NCBI GenBank assembly: GCA_020845515.1
Contig: JADLFQ010000104.1
Location: forward strand, 1 to 48,593
Origin: Anaerolineaceae bacterium
Lineage (GTDB): Bacteria; Chloroflexota; Anaerolineae; Anaerolineales; Anaerolineaceae
Length of the DNA stretch: 48,593 nt
Direction: 5' to 3'
Part shown: positions 14,920-23,613 of the stretch, one piece after another
Position numbering within the stretch: the first letter of the stretch is position 1
Layout of the letters: each line of letters starts with the position of its first letter
Notes under the pieces: model-generated
Databases searched by the model: none
Told to the model about the DNA's origin: nothing
What the model saw: the letters and a program-made list of their open reading frames with translations, nothing else
Position numbers and translations under genes: made by a program

Positions 14920-16032
14920 TTAAGTCAGCATCATCATATTGTTATGATGCACTACTTCATCGCCATAAGTGTAGCCCAGAAGCGGCTCGATTTGATCCGA
15001 ACGCTGCCCATAGATTAATTGGAGGTCAGGCGCACTGTAATTGGTCATTCCGAAGGCGATCACTTTTCCCTTTAGCGATTTAATTTGCACAATATCACCG
15101 CGCTCGAAATTTCCGATCACCTCTTTAACACCAACAGGCAACAAACTTCCGCCGCGCCGCAACGCCTGCAGCGCGCCTTGGTCTACGTGAAGCACGCCGC
15201 TGGAAGCCTGAGCATTGGCGAGCATATACCGCTTGCGGCTTTCCAGTGTTGAAATGACGGGTAAGAAGCGGGTGCCAACAGGAATCCCCGCAACGATCTG
15301 GGGCAGTAAATCAGGCCGGGCGCCATTGGTGATCACCACTGTTGCGCCAGAGCGCCGCGCCAAGTCTGCGGCTTGCAGCTTGGTGACCATGCCGCCTACG
15401 CCCAAGCCGGAATTACTCCCGCTTGCAGCTTTAAACAGCTCTTCGGGAATCTCCGCGGTGGAAATTTCTTCCACCAGGCGTGCATTTTTATCGGTTTTTG
15501 GGTCACCTGTAAAAAGACCATCTTGATCGGTTAACATGATCAGCAGATCAGCTTCTATGAGGTTGGCAACCAGCGCTGAAAGCGTATCGTTATCGCCAAA
15601 GCGGATTTCATCCGTGGCGATGGTGTCGTTTTCGTTGATGATCGGGATGACGGAATACGCTAACAGAGCTTCCAGTGTATTACGGGCGTTCAGGTAACGC
15701 CGCCGGCTGAGCAAGTCTTCGCGGGTTAACAGTATCTGGCTGACCGTGATGTCATACATTTGGAAGAGCTTGTTGTAAACTTCCATTAAGCGAGACTGTC
15801 CAACGGACGCCAGCATTTGTTTGGCAGGAATGTGTTTTTCAAACGCCGGGTGATTGAGCGCCTCACGCCCCGCCGCGATTGCACCGGAGGAGATCAAGAT
15901 GATGTCATATCCCTGGCCGTGAAGACGTGCGGTCTCTTTGACCAGCTCAATCAAATGGGGCAGGGAGATATTTTTGGAACCGGCTGTTAGCGTGGAAGTT
16001 CCAAGTTTGAGGATAACGCGCTTATTTTTCAT
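14920..16032 (-). CDS. proB: Glutamate 5-kinase ProB with PUA domain
   Basis: Phosphorylates glutamate, the first and feedback-regulated step of proline synthesis. The amino-acid-kinase domain covers about residues 1-260 (KLGTSTLTAG near the start, ISSGAIAAGR, INENDTIATDEIRFGDND, LTDQDGLF, GVGGMVTKLQAA). The PUA domain follows at about 275-360 (HVDQGALQALRRGGSLLPVGV). Length 370 is that of the PUA-containing form. It heads the proBA operon; the gap of 131 bases to the ABC transporter gene upstream holds AT-rich sequence but no clear promoter that I can defend. Confidence 0.96.
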   Translation of the reverse strand: MKNKRVILKLGTSTLTAGSKNISLPHLIELVKETARLHGQGYDIILISSGAIAAGREALNHPAFEKHIPAKQMLASVGQSRLMEVYNKLFQMYDITVSQILLTREDLLSRRRYLNARNTLEALLAYSVIPIINENDTIATDEIRFGDNDTLSALVANLIEADLLIMLTDQDGLFTGDPKTDKNARLVEEISTAEIPEELFKAASGSNSGLGVGGMVTKLQAADLARRSGATVVITNGARPDLLPQIVAGIPVGTRFLPVISTLESRKRYMLANAQASSGVLHVDQGALQALRRGGSLLPVGVKEVIGNFERGDIVQIKSLKGKVIAFGMTNYSAPDLQLIYGQRSDQIEPLLGYTYGDEVVHHNNMMMLT

Positions 16033-16163
16033 GACCTTCCAAGAATTGACTAGGGTTGGCGAACCTTATTCTAATATAAAATTCCCCTTCTGTCCGAAAG
16101 CGAAAAGTAAATGGTGGATGAGTTCCTGGAAATCCCGCAAATATAAATTGAAACTGGACAACC

Positions 16164-17990
16164 CTATATTGCCTGTCCTTTGAACTGGCTCAAGTAAAGG
16201 TTATGGTAAAACCCGTGCCGGTCGAGCAACTGCTGGTGTGTGCCCTGTTCTACGATTTCTCCATTATTAATTACCACCACATTGTCAGCATCACGAATGG
16301 TACTTAGGCGGTGGGCAATGACGAAAGATGTGCGCCCTTCTGTCAGTCGCAGCAGCGCCTTCTGAATGCGCGCTTCAGTACGTGTGTCTACACTGGAAGT
16401 GGCTTCGTCCAGAATAAGAATTGCCGGGTCTGCAAGGATGGCACGCGCGATGGCGAGCATTTGACGCTGGCCCTGGCTTAGGTTGCTGGCGCGTTCGGTC
16501 AGCACTGTATGATAGCCTTGCGGTAACTGGCGGATGTAATGGTCGGCGTCGGCCAACTCGGCGGCATGCATTACTTCTTCATCGGTCGCCTCCAGTCGTC
16601 CGTATCGAATATTTTCCATGACGGTATCGGCGAACAGGAAAGTATCTTGCAGAACAACACCCAGCTTGCGGCGCAGGTCGGCTTTACGCACTTCGCGGAT
16701 ATTATGCCCGTCAATGGTGATTTGTCCGCTCTGTATTTCATAGAAACGCCCGAGCAGGTTGACAATGGTAGTTTTTCCCGCTCCGGTCGGACCGACCAAG
16801 GCGATAGTCTGGCCGGCTTTTGCCTCCAAGGTCATGTTTTTAATCACCGGAACATTGGGCAGGTAGCCGAAGTCCACATTGTCAAAGCGGACGTCTCCTC
16901 GGATCTTGTCGAATGGCATCGCTTGTGGATTATCTACGATCTCGGTCTGGGTATCAATGATCTCGAAGACCCGTTCTGCCCCTGCCAGCGCTGCCTGGAT
17001 GGAGTTGTAGATGTTGGCGATCTGGCGCAATGGGTTGATGAAGTTCTGTCCATAACTGATAAAGGTGGCAATAATACCCACACTAACCAAACCCTGCAGG
17101 GCCAGGTATCCGCCCAGTCCTGCCAGTACGATGACAAAGAAATTACCCAACACATTGGTTATTGGCATAAGCAGCAAGGCGTAGGAGTTGGCGAAGACCC
17201 CGGCCTTGTAAACTTCTTGATTGTGCTTGCGGAAAGTTTCCAGCGCCGATTCGTTGCGCCGGAAAGCCAGCACCACTTTTCCGCCGCTAAGCGATTCTTC
17301 TATGGTGCTATTAAGCTGTCCTAAGCACTTTTGCAGCTCGCGGAATCCTTTTCGGGTGTATCTGGCGACAAATTCGGTGAACCAAAACATAATGGGGATA
17401 ACGATAAGGGTGGCAAGCGCCAGCCAGATATCCAGTACAAACATGGTTACCAAGATACCGCCCATTGACAAGACACTGGCAATGAGCGCGGTAACATTCT
17501 GTGAGACGGCCTGGTTGACGGCGTCAATATCGTTTGTCAGGCGACTCATTAACTCGCCGGGTGAATTGCGGTCGAAAAAAGCTGAGGAGAGGGTTTGGAC
17601 ATGCTCAAATAGATCACTGCGTAATTTCTTGAGCGCCCGCTGCGAGACAGTTGCCATCATCCAGTTTGAGATGACCTGAAACACATTGTTGAATACGTAA
17701 ACGGCCAACATGAAGAGAGAGATGCGTGCCAGCCCAGCCGGGTCCTTCCCATCAATGAACTTGTCTATTGCCACACCCATGAGGTATGGGCCGGCTAATC
17801 CGAACAGGATATAAAGCAGTACAAAGAACAGCACCAGAGTCAGCACCCACTTAAACGGTTTGAGATACAACAAGAGGCGGAGCAGCGCCTGGCGTGCATC
17901 GCCGGCTTTTTCAATCCGGCTCATTGCAGCTGGCCGGCGCGGCATAAAGCTGGCGCGGACTTCACTGCGGGAACGTTCTTCTGATGACAT
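16164..17990 (-). CDS. ABC exporter half-transporter (canonical NBD), second subunit
   Basis: A 608-residue fusion of six membrane helices (about residues 35-320) and an ATPase domain. Walker A is VGPTGAGKTT, the signature reads LSQGQRQ instead of LSGGQ, Walker B is LILDEATSSVD with the catalytic glutamate, and the H-loop is IAHRLS. The altered signature here and the missing catalytic glutamate in the partner gene are the two halves of one degenerate ATP site, as in heterodimeric multidrug exporters of the TM287/288 and BmrCD type. I start at ATG 17990 with GGAG upstream. It follows its partner by 60 bases in a marR operon. The substrate is unknown; drug or lipid export is likely. Confidence 0.88.
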   Translation of the reverse strand: MSSEERSRSEVRASFMPRRPAAMSRIEKAGDARQALLRLLLYLKPFKWVLTLVLFFVLLYILFGLAGPYLMGVAIDKFIDGKDPAGLARISLFMLAVYVFNNVFQVISNWMMATVSQRALKKLRSDLFEHVQTLSSAFFDRNSPGELMSRLTNDIDAVNQAVSQNVTALIASVLSMGGILVTMFVLDIWLALATLIVIPIMFWFTEFVARYTRKGFRELQKCLGQLNSTIEESLSGGKVVLAFRRNESALETFRKHNQEVYKAGVFANSYALLLMPITNVLGNFFVIVLAGLGGYLALQGLVSVGIIATFISYGQNFINPLRQIANIYNSIQAALAGAERVFEIIDTQTEIVDNPQAMPFDKIRGDVRFDNVDFGYLPNVPVIKNMTLEAKAGQTIALVGPTGAGKTTIVNLLGRFYEIQSGQITIDGHNIREVRKADLRRKLGVVLQDTFLFADTVMENIRYGRLEATDEEVMHAAELADADHYIRQLPQGYHTVLTERASNLSQGQRQMLAIARAILADPAILILDEATSSVDTRTEARIQKALLRLTEGRTSFVIAHRLSTIRDADNVVVINNGEIVEQGTHQQLLDRHGFYHNLYLSQFKGQAI

Positions 17991-18050
17991 CTTCAGCAAC
18001 TCCGATGAATCTTGTTTGTGTGGGTACAGATTGAAGATAAGGACGAGATA

Positions 18051-19796
18051 TTAATCCTCATGGAATCCGTCTCCTAATTGGGAGTCGTAAATTTCGCGAT
18101 ATATTTTGCTTGATTCCATTAGTTCAGCATGTGTACCTTGAGCGACGATGCGGCCTTGGTCAATAACAGCGATTTTGTCGGCATTCAACACAGTGCTAAT
18201 GCGTTGAGCCACCACAAAAGTCGTACTTGTGTATTCCAACTCTTGCAAAGCAGACTGAAACCTGGTCTCCGTTTCAACATCAACCGAGCTGGTCGAATCA
18301 TCTAAAATGAGAATTTTCGGTTTCATCAACAGGGCGCGGGCGATAGCGATGCGCTGCTTTTGCCCACCTGAAAGGTTAACGCCGCGCTCTTCGATATGCG
18401 TGTCGTATCCATTCTCTAATTGCAGGATAAAATCGTGGGCCTGGGCAGTCTTTGCCGCTGCGATCACTTCTTCCTCGCTTGCATCCGGGCGCCCATACCG
18501 AATATTGTCCCGCGCTGTGCCTGAGAACAAGACAGTCTCTTGAGGAACGACCCCGATTTGGGCGCGCAGCGAATTTTGTTGAATCTGGCGTAGATCAAGC
18601 CCGTCCAGCGTCACACGACCGCTGGCCACTTCGTAGAAACGCGGGATCAAATTCACTAAACTTGTCTTGCCGGAGCCGGTCGCGCCTAAGAGAGCAACCA
18701 TCTGGCCAGGTGTGGCGGTCAGAGTCACATCGTCCAGGACGGCCGCATCGGTGCTGCCATTGTAAAAGAATGAAACATTCTCAAACGCAACCCGACCCAA
18801 GATATGGGGCGAGAGTGGCTGCGCGTTCGGGGCATCCTGAACCTCAGGGATGATATCCAGTATCTCGTTGACACGCTGAGCCGAAGCGAAACCGTTTGCC
18901 CAAGTGTTGGAGAGAAGGGTCATCATGGTTAACGGACCCATCGTGGTAAGCAGGTAATTGGTGAAGGCTACAATCTGCCCCACTGACAGGCTACCCTGGA
19001 TGGATTGTAAACCGCCCGACCAGATGACAATGACCATGCCAATGTTGACAAAGATGGATAAAATCGGTGTCATCGCTGACATGAACTGCATCACCTGGAT
19101 TGTACGACCGGTGAAGTCTTCGTTGGCGACATCGAAGCGCTGGTTTTCAAAGTCAGCACGCACAAAAGCCTTCACCAAGCGTGCTCCGGCGATATTCTCT
19201 TGTAAGACGGTATTCAAGCGATCCAACTTCTGCTGCACGGAGCGAAAAAGCGGCTCCATACGAAGGATGAAAAAGACGATAATCACTGAGGTGATAAGGA
19301 TGAGAGGGGAAAGTGAAAATGCCAGCCGGCTGTCGGTTTTGAACATCATGATAATACTGCCAATCATCATCAGTGGAGAGCGTGTTCCAATGCGCAGCGA
19401 GACCTGCACCAGACGCTGGACAGCAGTTGTGTCGCTGGATAGGCGGACCATTAGCTTCCCGGTTGTAAATTTGTCATAATTGCCATAGGAGAATTTTTGA
19501 ATCTGAAGGAATAAAGCTTCGCGCAAATCGCGTGCTACACTTTCCCCTACCTGTACCGACAGGATACTGTTGCCCACCGCGACCAGTGCGCTGGAGAGGG
19601 AAATCGCAAGCATGATGATTGAGGACTGAAGAACAACGGGCATACTTTTCGCAGTGATACCCTGGTCAATGATGCGTTGAACCAGGCGCGGAATAGAGAG
19701 ATCAAGAAATACAAGCAGGGTTAGTAATATCAGCGCGATGAGTGAGCGCCTCCAATAGGGTTTGACATAGCGGATAAGTTTTAGCATGTGTTTCAT
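18051..19796 (-). CDS. ABC exporter half-transporter (degenerate Walker B), first subunit
   Basis: A 581-residue membrane-ATPase fusion. Walker A is LLGATGSGKTSL, the signature LSGGQKQRIAIARAL is canonical, and Walker B reads LILDDSTSSVD, where aspartate replaces the catalytic glutamate. Helices span about residues 15-305. Together with the downstream gene it should form a heterodimer with one active and one degenerate ATP site. It starts 42 bases after the marR stop, so the three genes are one transcript controlled by the MarR protein. The H-loop region reads VVAQRIST, with Gln where His is usual, consistent with a degenerate site. Confidence 0.88.
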   Translation of the reverse strand: MKHMLKLIRYVKPYWRRSLIALILLTLLVFLDLSIPRLVQRIIDQGITAKSMPVVLQSSIIMLAISLSSALVAVGNSILSVQVGESVARDLREALFLQIQKFSYGNYDKFTTGKLMVRLSSDTTAVQRLVQVSLRIGTRSPLMMIGSIIMMFKTDSRLAFSLSPLILITSVIIVFFILRMEPLFRSVQQKLDRLNTVLQENIAGARLVKAFVRADFENQRFDVANEDFTGRTIQVMQFMSAMTPILSIFVNIGMVIVIWSGGLQSIQGSLSVGQIVAFTNYLLTTMGPLTMMTLLSNTWANGFASAQRVNEILDIIPEVQDAPNAQPLSPHILGRVAFENVSFFYNGSTDAAVLDDVTLTATPGQMVALLGATGSGKTSLVNLIPRFYEVASGRVTLDGLDLRQIQQNSLRAQIGVVPQETVLFSGTARDNIRYGRPDASEEEVIAAAKTAQAHDFILQLENGYDTHIEERGVNLSGGQKQRIAIARALLMKPKILILDDSTSSVDVETETRFQSALQELEYTSTTFVVAQRISTVLNADKIAVIDQGRIVAQGTHAELMESSKIYREIYDSQLGDGFHED

Positions 19797-19838
19797 AATC
19801 GCAATAAGTTCTTTCTGTTGGGATGGTTGCTGCCGATG

Positions 19839-20288
19839 TCACTTATCACAGAATGCTTTTTTGAGAAGCCCCAGACCAGCCATAATAGATTCCAGGTCTG
19901 TCAATTCGAGGGTGGAGAGTTTCGCCTGCATCCACTGGCGGGTTTGGCTGAAAACTGTGTCCAGTAGGGCGGTACCCTCTTTGGTTAGTTCCAACCGGAA
20001 ATATCGCCGGTCATTCACATTCTGGGTGCGGCTGACCATGCCCTTGCTGACCAGCGCATCTACTGCCTGACTGATTGCCGGGCGGCTAATATGGCCGATG
20101 TCCGCCAGTTCACTGACAGAGTGTGCGCCTCTTCGTATATGGCGCAGGATATGGAATTGCTCCACCGTGATATTAAACTGCTGTGTGGCTTCCGAGCGGA
20201 CGTTCGACCGTACAATGTTCCAAACCGGTGGGACGGTTTCCCAAAAGCGGTCAATGGTTTGCTGAAGGAAATCGGACGAAGGATACAT
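19839..20288 (-). CDS. MarR-family repressor of the ABC exporter operon
   Basis: A 149-residue MarR protein. The winged helix lies at about residues 30-105: FNITVEQFHILRHI, HISRPAISQAVDALVSKGMV as the recognition helix, and the wing NVNDRRYFRLELT. Such proteins bind palindromes as dimers and release DNA on binding a small ligand. I take ATG 20288, with AAAGGT upstream, rather than the 35-codon longer frame that runs through the promoter. It is the first gene of the operon with the two ABC subunits, which implies autoregulation and ligand-induced export. Confidence 0.88.
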   Translation of the reverse strand: MYPSSDFLQQTIDRFWETVPPVWNIVRSNVRSEATQQFNITVEQFHILRHIRRGAHSVSELADIGHISRPAISQAVDALVSKGMVSRTQNVNDRRYFRLELTKEGTALLDTVFSQTRQWMQAKLSTLELTDLESIMAGLGLLKKAFCDK

Positions 20289-20321
20289 CAGTTTACCTTT
20301 ATAAAATAATTGAGCCCTCCG

Positions 20322-20382
20322 ATAGTTAAGGGTTGAAACTATTATAGGTAAGAATTGGGCGCTGTCAATAGTGACAGCCCAA
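20322..20382 (-). promoter_or_regulatory. marR promoter with two overlapping palindromic operators
   Basis: On the minus strand TTGACA (20363-20368) and TATAAT (20341-20346) are both perfect, 16 bases apart. A palindrome GCTGTCA-ATAG-TGACAGC (20361-20378) covers the -35, and a second, ATAGTT (20322-20327) with AACTAT (20337-20342), begins at the -10. This is the layout of an autorepressed MarR promoter. Confidence 0.75.
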
Positions 20383-20393
20383 ATGAATATCAA

Positions 20394-20657
20394 TCAATAA
20401 TTTTTTAGCAGCCTGGGAGCTGGTTTGATTAATGAAAACCTGCTATTGCAGGCGGATTCTTGTGTGCCTTAGTGTATTCTTTGCGCCTTCAAAACGTAAG
20501 GGAGACATGCGTTATATGCGGATACTGCCAGGGTGAGGGGGTATTTCTCTGTAATTTTAGAAGGTTTGCCGCAGCGGCTTGTGTGGAATACCTTGAGAGC
20601 AGCCAGGCTGACAGCAAAAAATATCGCGACGGAAGTGTTCATCTAAATGAATTGCTC
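20394..20657. other. Intergenic region, nothing recognised
   Basis: No gene, RNA or strong hairpin that I can support lies between the MarR promoter and the end of the following membrane-protein gene. Confidence 0.5.
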
Positions 20658-21281
20658 CTAAAGCATGTTGAATGCCATCTGGGTTTCCCTGTAGGCGCCA
20701 ACGATGACCAGTAAGACGCCAATCACCAGACAAAGTGTCTCTGGCGTGGATAGCCTGACATCGCGCAGATTCATCACTTTCGTTGTCGGCTTCCATTGCC
20801 ACAAACTATCATATTGATAGATGCCATACCTTACCGTGGAAGCAATGATGAAAAGATACCCCAGCATTTCGAAAGCTTCAATACTTAAGCCAAGCGCCAT
20901 TCCATCACGAAGGTTGTATTGCGCCAGGTCAGAGGCGATGAACGAATTCGTCCCAAGGACTAGACCGCTGAAGACTGCCATGATGATCGGATATAGGTAT
21001 CCGAGGGAAATGCCTTTGACCTGAAAAATATTCATTGCAAGACTGGCTGCAAGGATGCCTCCCAGATTGAAGAGCAATGTCAGCCCAAACTGCCCCCAGA
21101 ATGTGTGCGCTTCCGCGGCTATCTGACCTCCACCCGTTGCCGGACTTCCGCGCAGAAAGCCTTCCGGCAGCCAGTGATATCCGATCAAAAATGCCGCGTT
21201 GGATAACAAGGTGTACAGCCCATAAATCCAGAGAATGCGGCTGAATATGTTGCCGGGTACGTGAACTTGAGGAGTGTTCAT
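20658..21281 (-). CDS. Uncharacterised integral membrane protein
   Basis: A 207-residue protein with about five hydrophobic segments (near residues 15-35, 68-85, 92-115, 135-150 and 185-200). The stretch GGILAASLAMNIFQVKGISLGYL, with its glycine and small-residue pattern and a later charged EAFEMLGYLFIIAS segment, resembles SpoIIM/DUF95-like membrane proteins. The similarity is only by eye and I would not assign that name. The last 25 residues follow a helix end and may be periplasmic or cytoplasmic. It is transcribed towards marR, with 264 non-coding bases after it, and is preceded by the acetyltransferase remnant. Confidence 0.7.
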   Translation of the reverse strand: MNTPQVHVPGNIFSRILWIYGLYTLLSNAAFLIGYHWLPEGFLRGSPATGGGQIAAEAHTFWGQFGLTLLFNLGGILAASLAMNIFQVKGISLGYLYPIIMAVFSGLVLGTNSFIASDLAQYNLRDGMALGLSIEAFEMLGYLFIIASTVRYGIYQYDSLWQWKPTTKVMNLRDVRLSTPETLCLVIGVLLVIVGAYRETQMAFNML

Positions 21282-21366
21282 GTATTCTCTCCTATTTTTA
21301 AATGAGAGGCGTTTGCTTTTTACGAAGTCGGGCGAGAATCAACCGATCCCACTGGAATCAGCAAGG

Positions 21367-21831
21367 TCACACATTTCCATCACCACTCCACCTTTGCATA
21401 ATCGATTCGATACACGAGTACATCCTGGATGACCCGGAAGTCAAATGATTCGTACAAGCGCAGGGCGGTCCTGCGATGGTGATCGGTTTCCACGTAGTCT
21501 GCAGCGCACCACGGGTTTGAAGCCGGCGCAGCCCCTCCGACAAAACCACATGACCCAGGGCGAAACGGCGAAAACCAATATGGCATCCCAAGGGTTCCAC
21601 CCTGCCGACCCGCGAGCCCTCATCAAACCAACAAACGCAAAACACCACCAGCGCTTCCTGATCGTTAAACCACAGTCGGGTATTTTCAGAGTCATCCAGC
21701 GCACCGGAATTGGACCGGTAAGGCAGATTGGTCACATGCAGGTTGGCTGGAAGTGTCTGGCTGGCTAGATCTTTCATCAGGCGTATATCGCTCTCACCCT
21801 GGAAAGAGCGTTGTGAAATAACGATAGACAC
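21367..21831 (-). pseudogene. Two-domain GNAT acetyltransferase, internally deleted and frameshifted
   Basis: The N-terminal 56 or so residues (MSIVISQRSFQGESD through SENTRLWFND) match the first domain of a roughly 290-residue double-GNAT family common in Chloroflexota. The frame then jumps straight to the end of the second domain (VVFCVCWFDEGSR, GRVEPLGCHIGFRR, LSEGLRRLQTRGA), so about 140 codons are missing at about 21655. After RGA the matching sequence (ADYVETDHHRRTALRLYESF to RIDYAKVEW, stop at 21380) continues in another frame, showing a single-base loss near 21495. The acetyl-CoA loop GFRRFALGH also lacks the usual RRxGLG pattern. Two independent lesions make it a decaying gene. Confidence 0.75.
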
Positions 21832-21856
21832 ATGTTCCTTTCAATAAGAGTCCTTG

Positions 21857-22678
21857 CTATAGGGTTTGTTTTGGCTGAAAACGGACTCCCCAGGGTCGCT
21901 TAACAATAACGAGGATCACCGCCCACAGGATGACTGCTATGCTGATGACCATGGGGATGAGATTCCCCCCGGCTGTGGAAGCGGTGAAGAAATCGAAAAG
22001 ACCATGCCACAAGGCGACCATGAGCACGCTCCCGCCTGTGCCGTTATACAACCACGTGAAGAGCACCGCCCCGCTGAGCACGCCGATGGTGAAGGCAGGC
22101 AGGATGTTCCAGCCCATGCCGATATAAGTGACATGGTAAAAAAAGGTCGGCACGTGCCAGAGAATCCACAAGACGCCCAGCACCAGCGTGGCTGACAGGA
22201 CAGGCATCTTCTTCTGCAGGCGCGGCAGGGCAAAACCGCGCCAGCCGATCTCCTCGCCGAAACCGAATGTAAACACCCAGAGTGGAAGCGCCCAGATGCC
22301 CAGGTAGGGCAGGTAGTTCACCTCTCCGAGCAGGCGCAGGTCGGGCCATTCCCCCCTGACCAGCCGCATAACCGGCAGGCACAGGGCAAAGAAGAGGATG
22401 GTCGAGAAAATAGCAAAGAAGCCATATTTCCAGTTCACCCGCCAGTGGGTGATTCGACTCCATAATTCTCGCAGCCCTTCTTTGCCGCCGATGAGAGCTG
22501 TCATGAGGAACGAGGCAAGGGCAGGTCCAAAGGAACCGAGGTAGTGGATCCAATAGGGGATATTCGCCCCCATCCAACCCTGCCGGACGAAAATGAGCGG
22601 AAGGTAGATCGCCCATGAAAAGAGAAAAGCTAGGATGAAGAAAGCAGTAAGAGGGTATCGTTTGAGAAGGTTGACCAT
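21857..22678 (-). CDS. CPBP-family intramembrane metalloprotease
   Basis: A polytopic protein of about 273 residues of the CPBP/Rce1 family (Abi). Conserved motif 1 is GEEIGWRGFALPRLQ, with the glutamate pair and arginine; motif 2 is WILWHVPTFF, and LWHGLFDFF is the last histidine motif. Members act as CAAX-like proteases or bacteriocin-immunity proteins; the substrate is unknown. I choose ATG 22678, with AAAGGA upstream, over an ATG five codons earlier that overlaps the stop of the preceding gene. It pairs with a second family member just upstream; they are clearly different in sequence, not a recent duplication. Confidence 0.85.
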   Translation of the reverse strand: MVNLLKRYPLTAFFILAFLFSWAIYLPLIFVRQGWMGANIPYWIHYLGSFGPALASFLMTALIGGKEGLRELWSRITHWRVNWKYGFFAIFSTILFFALCLPVMRLVRGEWPDLRLLGEVNYLPYLGIWALPLWVFTFGFGEEIGWRGFALPRLQKKMPVLSATLVLGVLWILWHVPTFFYHVTYIGMGWNILPAFTIGVLSGAVLFTWLYNGTGGSVLMVALWHGLFDFFTASTAGGNLIPMVISIAVILWAVILVIVKRPWGVRFQPKQTL

Positions 22679-22689
22679 ACAAATTCCTT

Positions 22690-23538
22690 TCATAGATACA
22701 GCATCGCCACAGCGGCGATTGCCTGCGGAAGTCCGTGCAGCAGCGCCGGGGCAAGAACGCTGCCACTCTTCTCACGCACAAAACCGAAAACCAGCCCGCT
22801 GAACACGGTCCACACCCCCCATGGCAGTGTCACCTCGGGGGACAAGCCAAGAATCCAGCGCAGGATGCCGACGTGGGTAAACCCAAATAGCAGGGCGGTG
22901 ATGAGGGCGCCCCAGCCAAATGGGACACTGAAGAAACGAAACGGCTTGCCGAAGACCTCGTTCAACCGGGATTGTATGTAGCCGCGGTAGAGCATCTCTT
23001 CGCCAAAGCCAACAAAGAAGGCATAAGTCAGGAAGAGTACCAACGCCTTGCCGGCAGTCGCGCCCGCGGGATTGCCTGTTCCAATGAGGAGGAACACCCC
23101 ACCGACAACAGAGGCAGGCAGGCTGGTGTTCGGTTTACGCCGCAGCAGCCATGCCAGCACAACCAGGAGTGAGATCTGAATCGCCGCCAGAAGCAGTGCC
23201 CCACCCCATGCTTTATGATCCACCCCAAAGCGAAATGGTAAATTTGCCAGCACAACGGGAATGAAACAGGCGCCGGCAATGTCCAACTGTATCCTCAGGT
23301 ATGCAATGGTCATCCCGTACTCGGCTGGTTTCCTATGCTGGACAAGGATCAGCAGCAACACCAGGAATATCATGGTGATGTAGACGAACACCGGAAACGG
23401 GAAACCAAGATTCTCCGTTTGCCAAGTTTCGAATCGCGGGAATAGTTTGTAGACGCCCAGGGTCAGGAATGGAACAACCACGAATGTAACAAGGAAAACC
23501 TCCAGGATGCCACCAATTTTTAATAGTGAAGGCTTCAT
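22690..23538 (-). CDS. CPBP-family intramembrane metalloprotease
   Basis: A 282-residue membrane protein with eight or so hydrophobic segments. Motif 1 is GFGEEMLYRGYIQSRL, motif 2 is LLFGFTHVG and motif 3 is ALLHGLPQAI, all three typical of CPBP proteases. It lies 75 bases after the TetR gene and directly before the second CPBP gene on the same strand, so the three probably form one operon. The region 23539-23613 carries no terminator that I can see. Function within the family cannot be predicted; immunity, maturation of a secreted peptide or signalling are all possible. Confidence 0.85.
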   Translation of the reverse strand: MKPSLLKIGGILEVFLVTFVVVPFLTLGVYKLFPRFETWQTENLGFPFPVFVYITMIFLVLLLILVQHRKPAEYGMTIAYLRIQLDIAGACFIPVVLANLPFRFGVDHKAWGGALLLAAIQISLLVVLAWLLRRKPNTSLPASVVGGVFLLIGTGNPAGATAGKALVLFLTYAFFVGFGEEMLYRGYIQSRLNEVFGKPFRFFSVPFGWGALITALLFGFTHVGILRWILGLSPEVTLPWGVWTVFSGLVFGFVREKSGSVLAPALLHGLPQAIAAVAMLYL

Positions 23539-23613
23539 TTTCCCTTCCTATTGTGATAAATTCATAACCACACGATTTTTCACAAGGATGAACTTGGGGA
23601 TTACCTCCATGGG

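Noticed and set aside
16539-17324. 261-codon plus-strand ORF
   Set aside because: Antisense to the ABC transporter ATPase and membrane domain; no recognisable motif.
20460-20714. 84-codon plus-strand ORF in the gap after marR
   Set aside because: No ribosome site, no motif, and its end overlaps the antisense membrane-protein gene.
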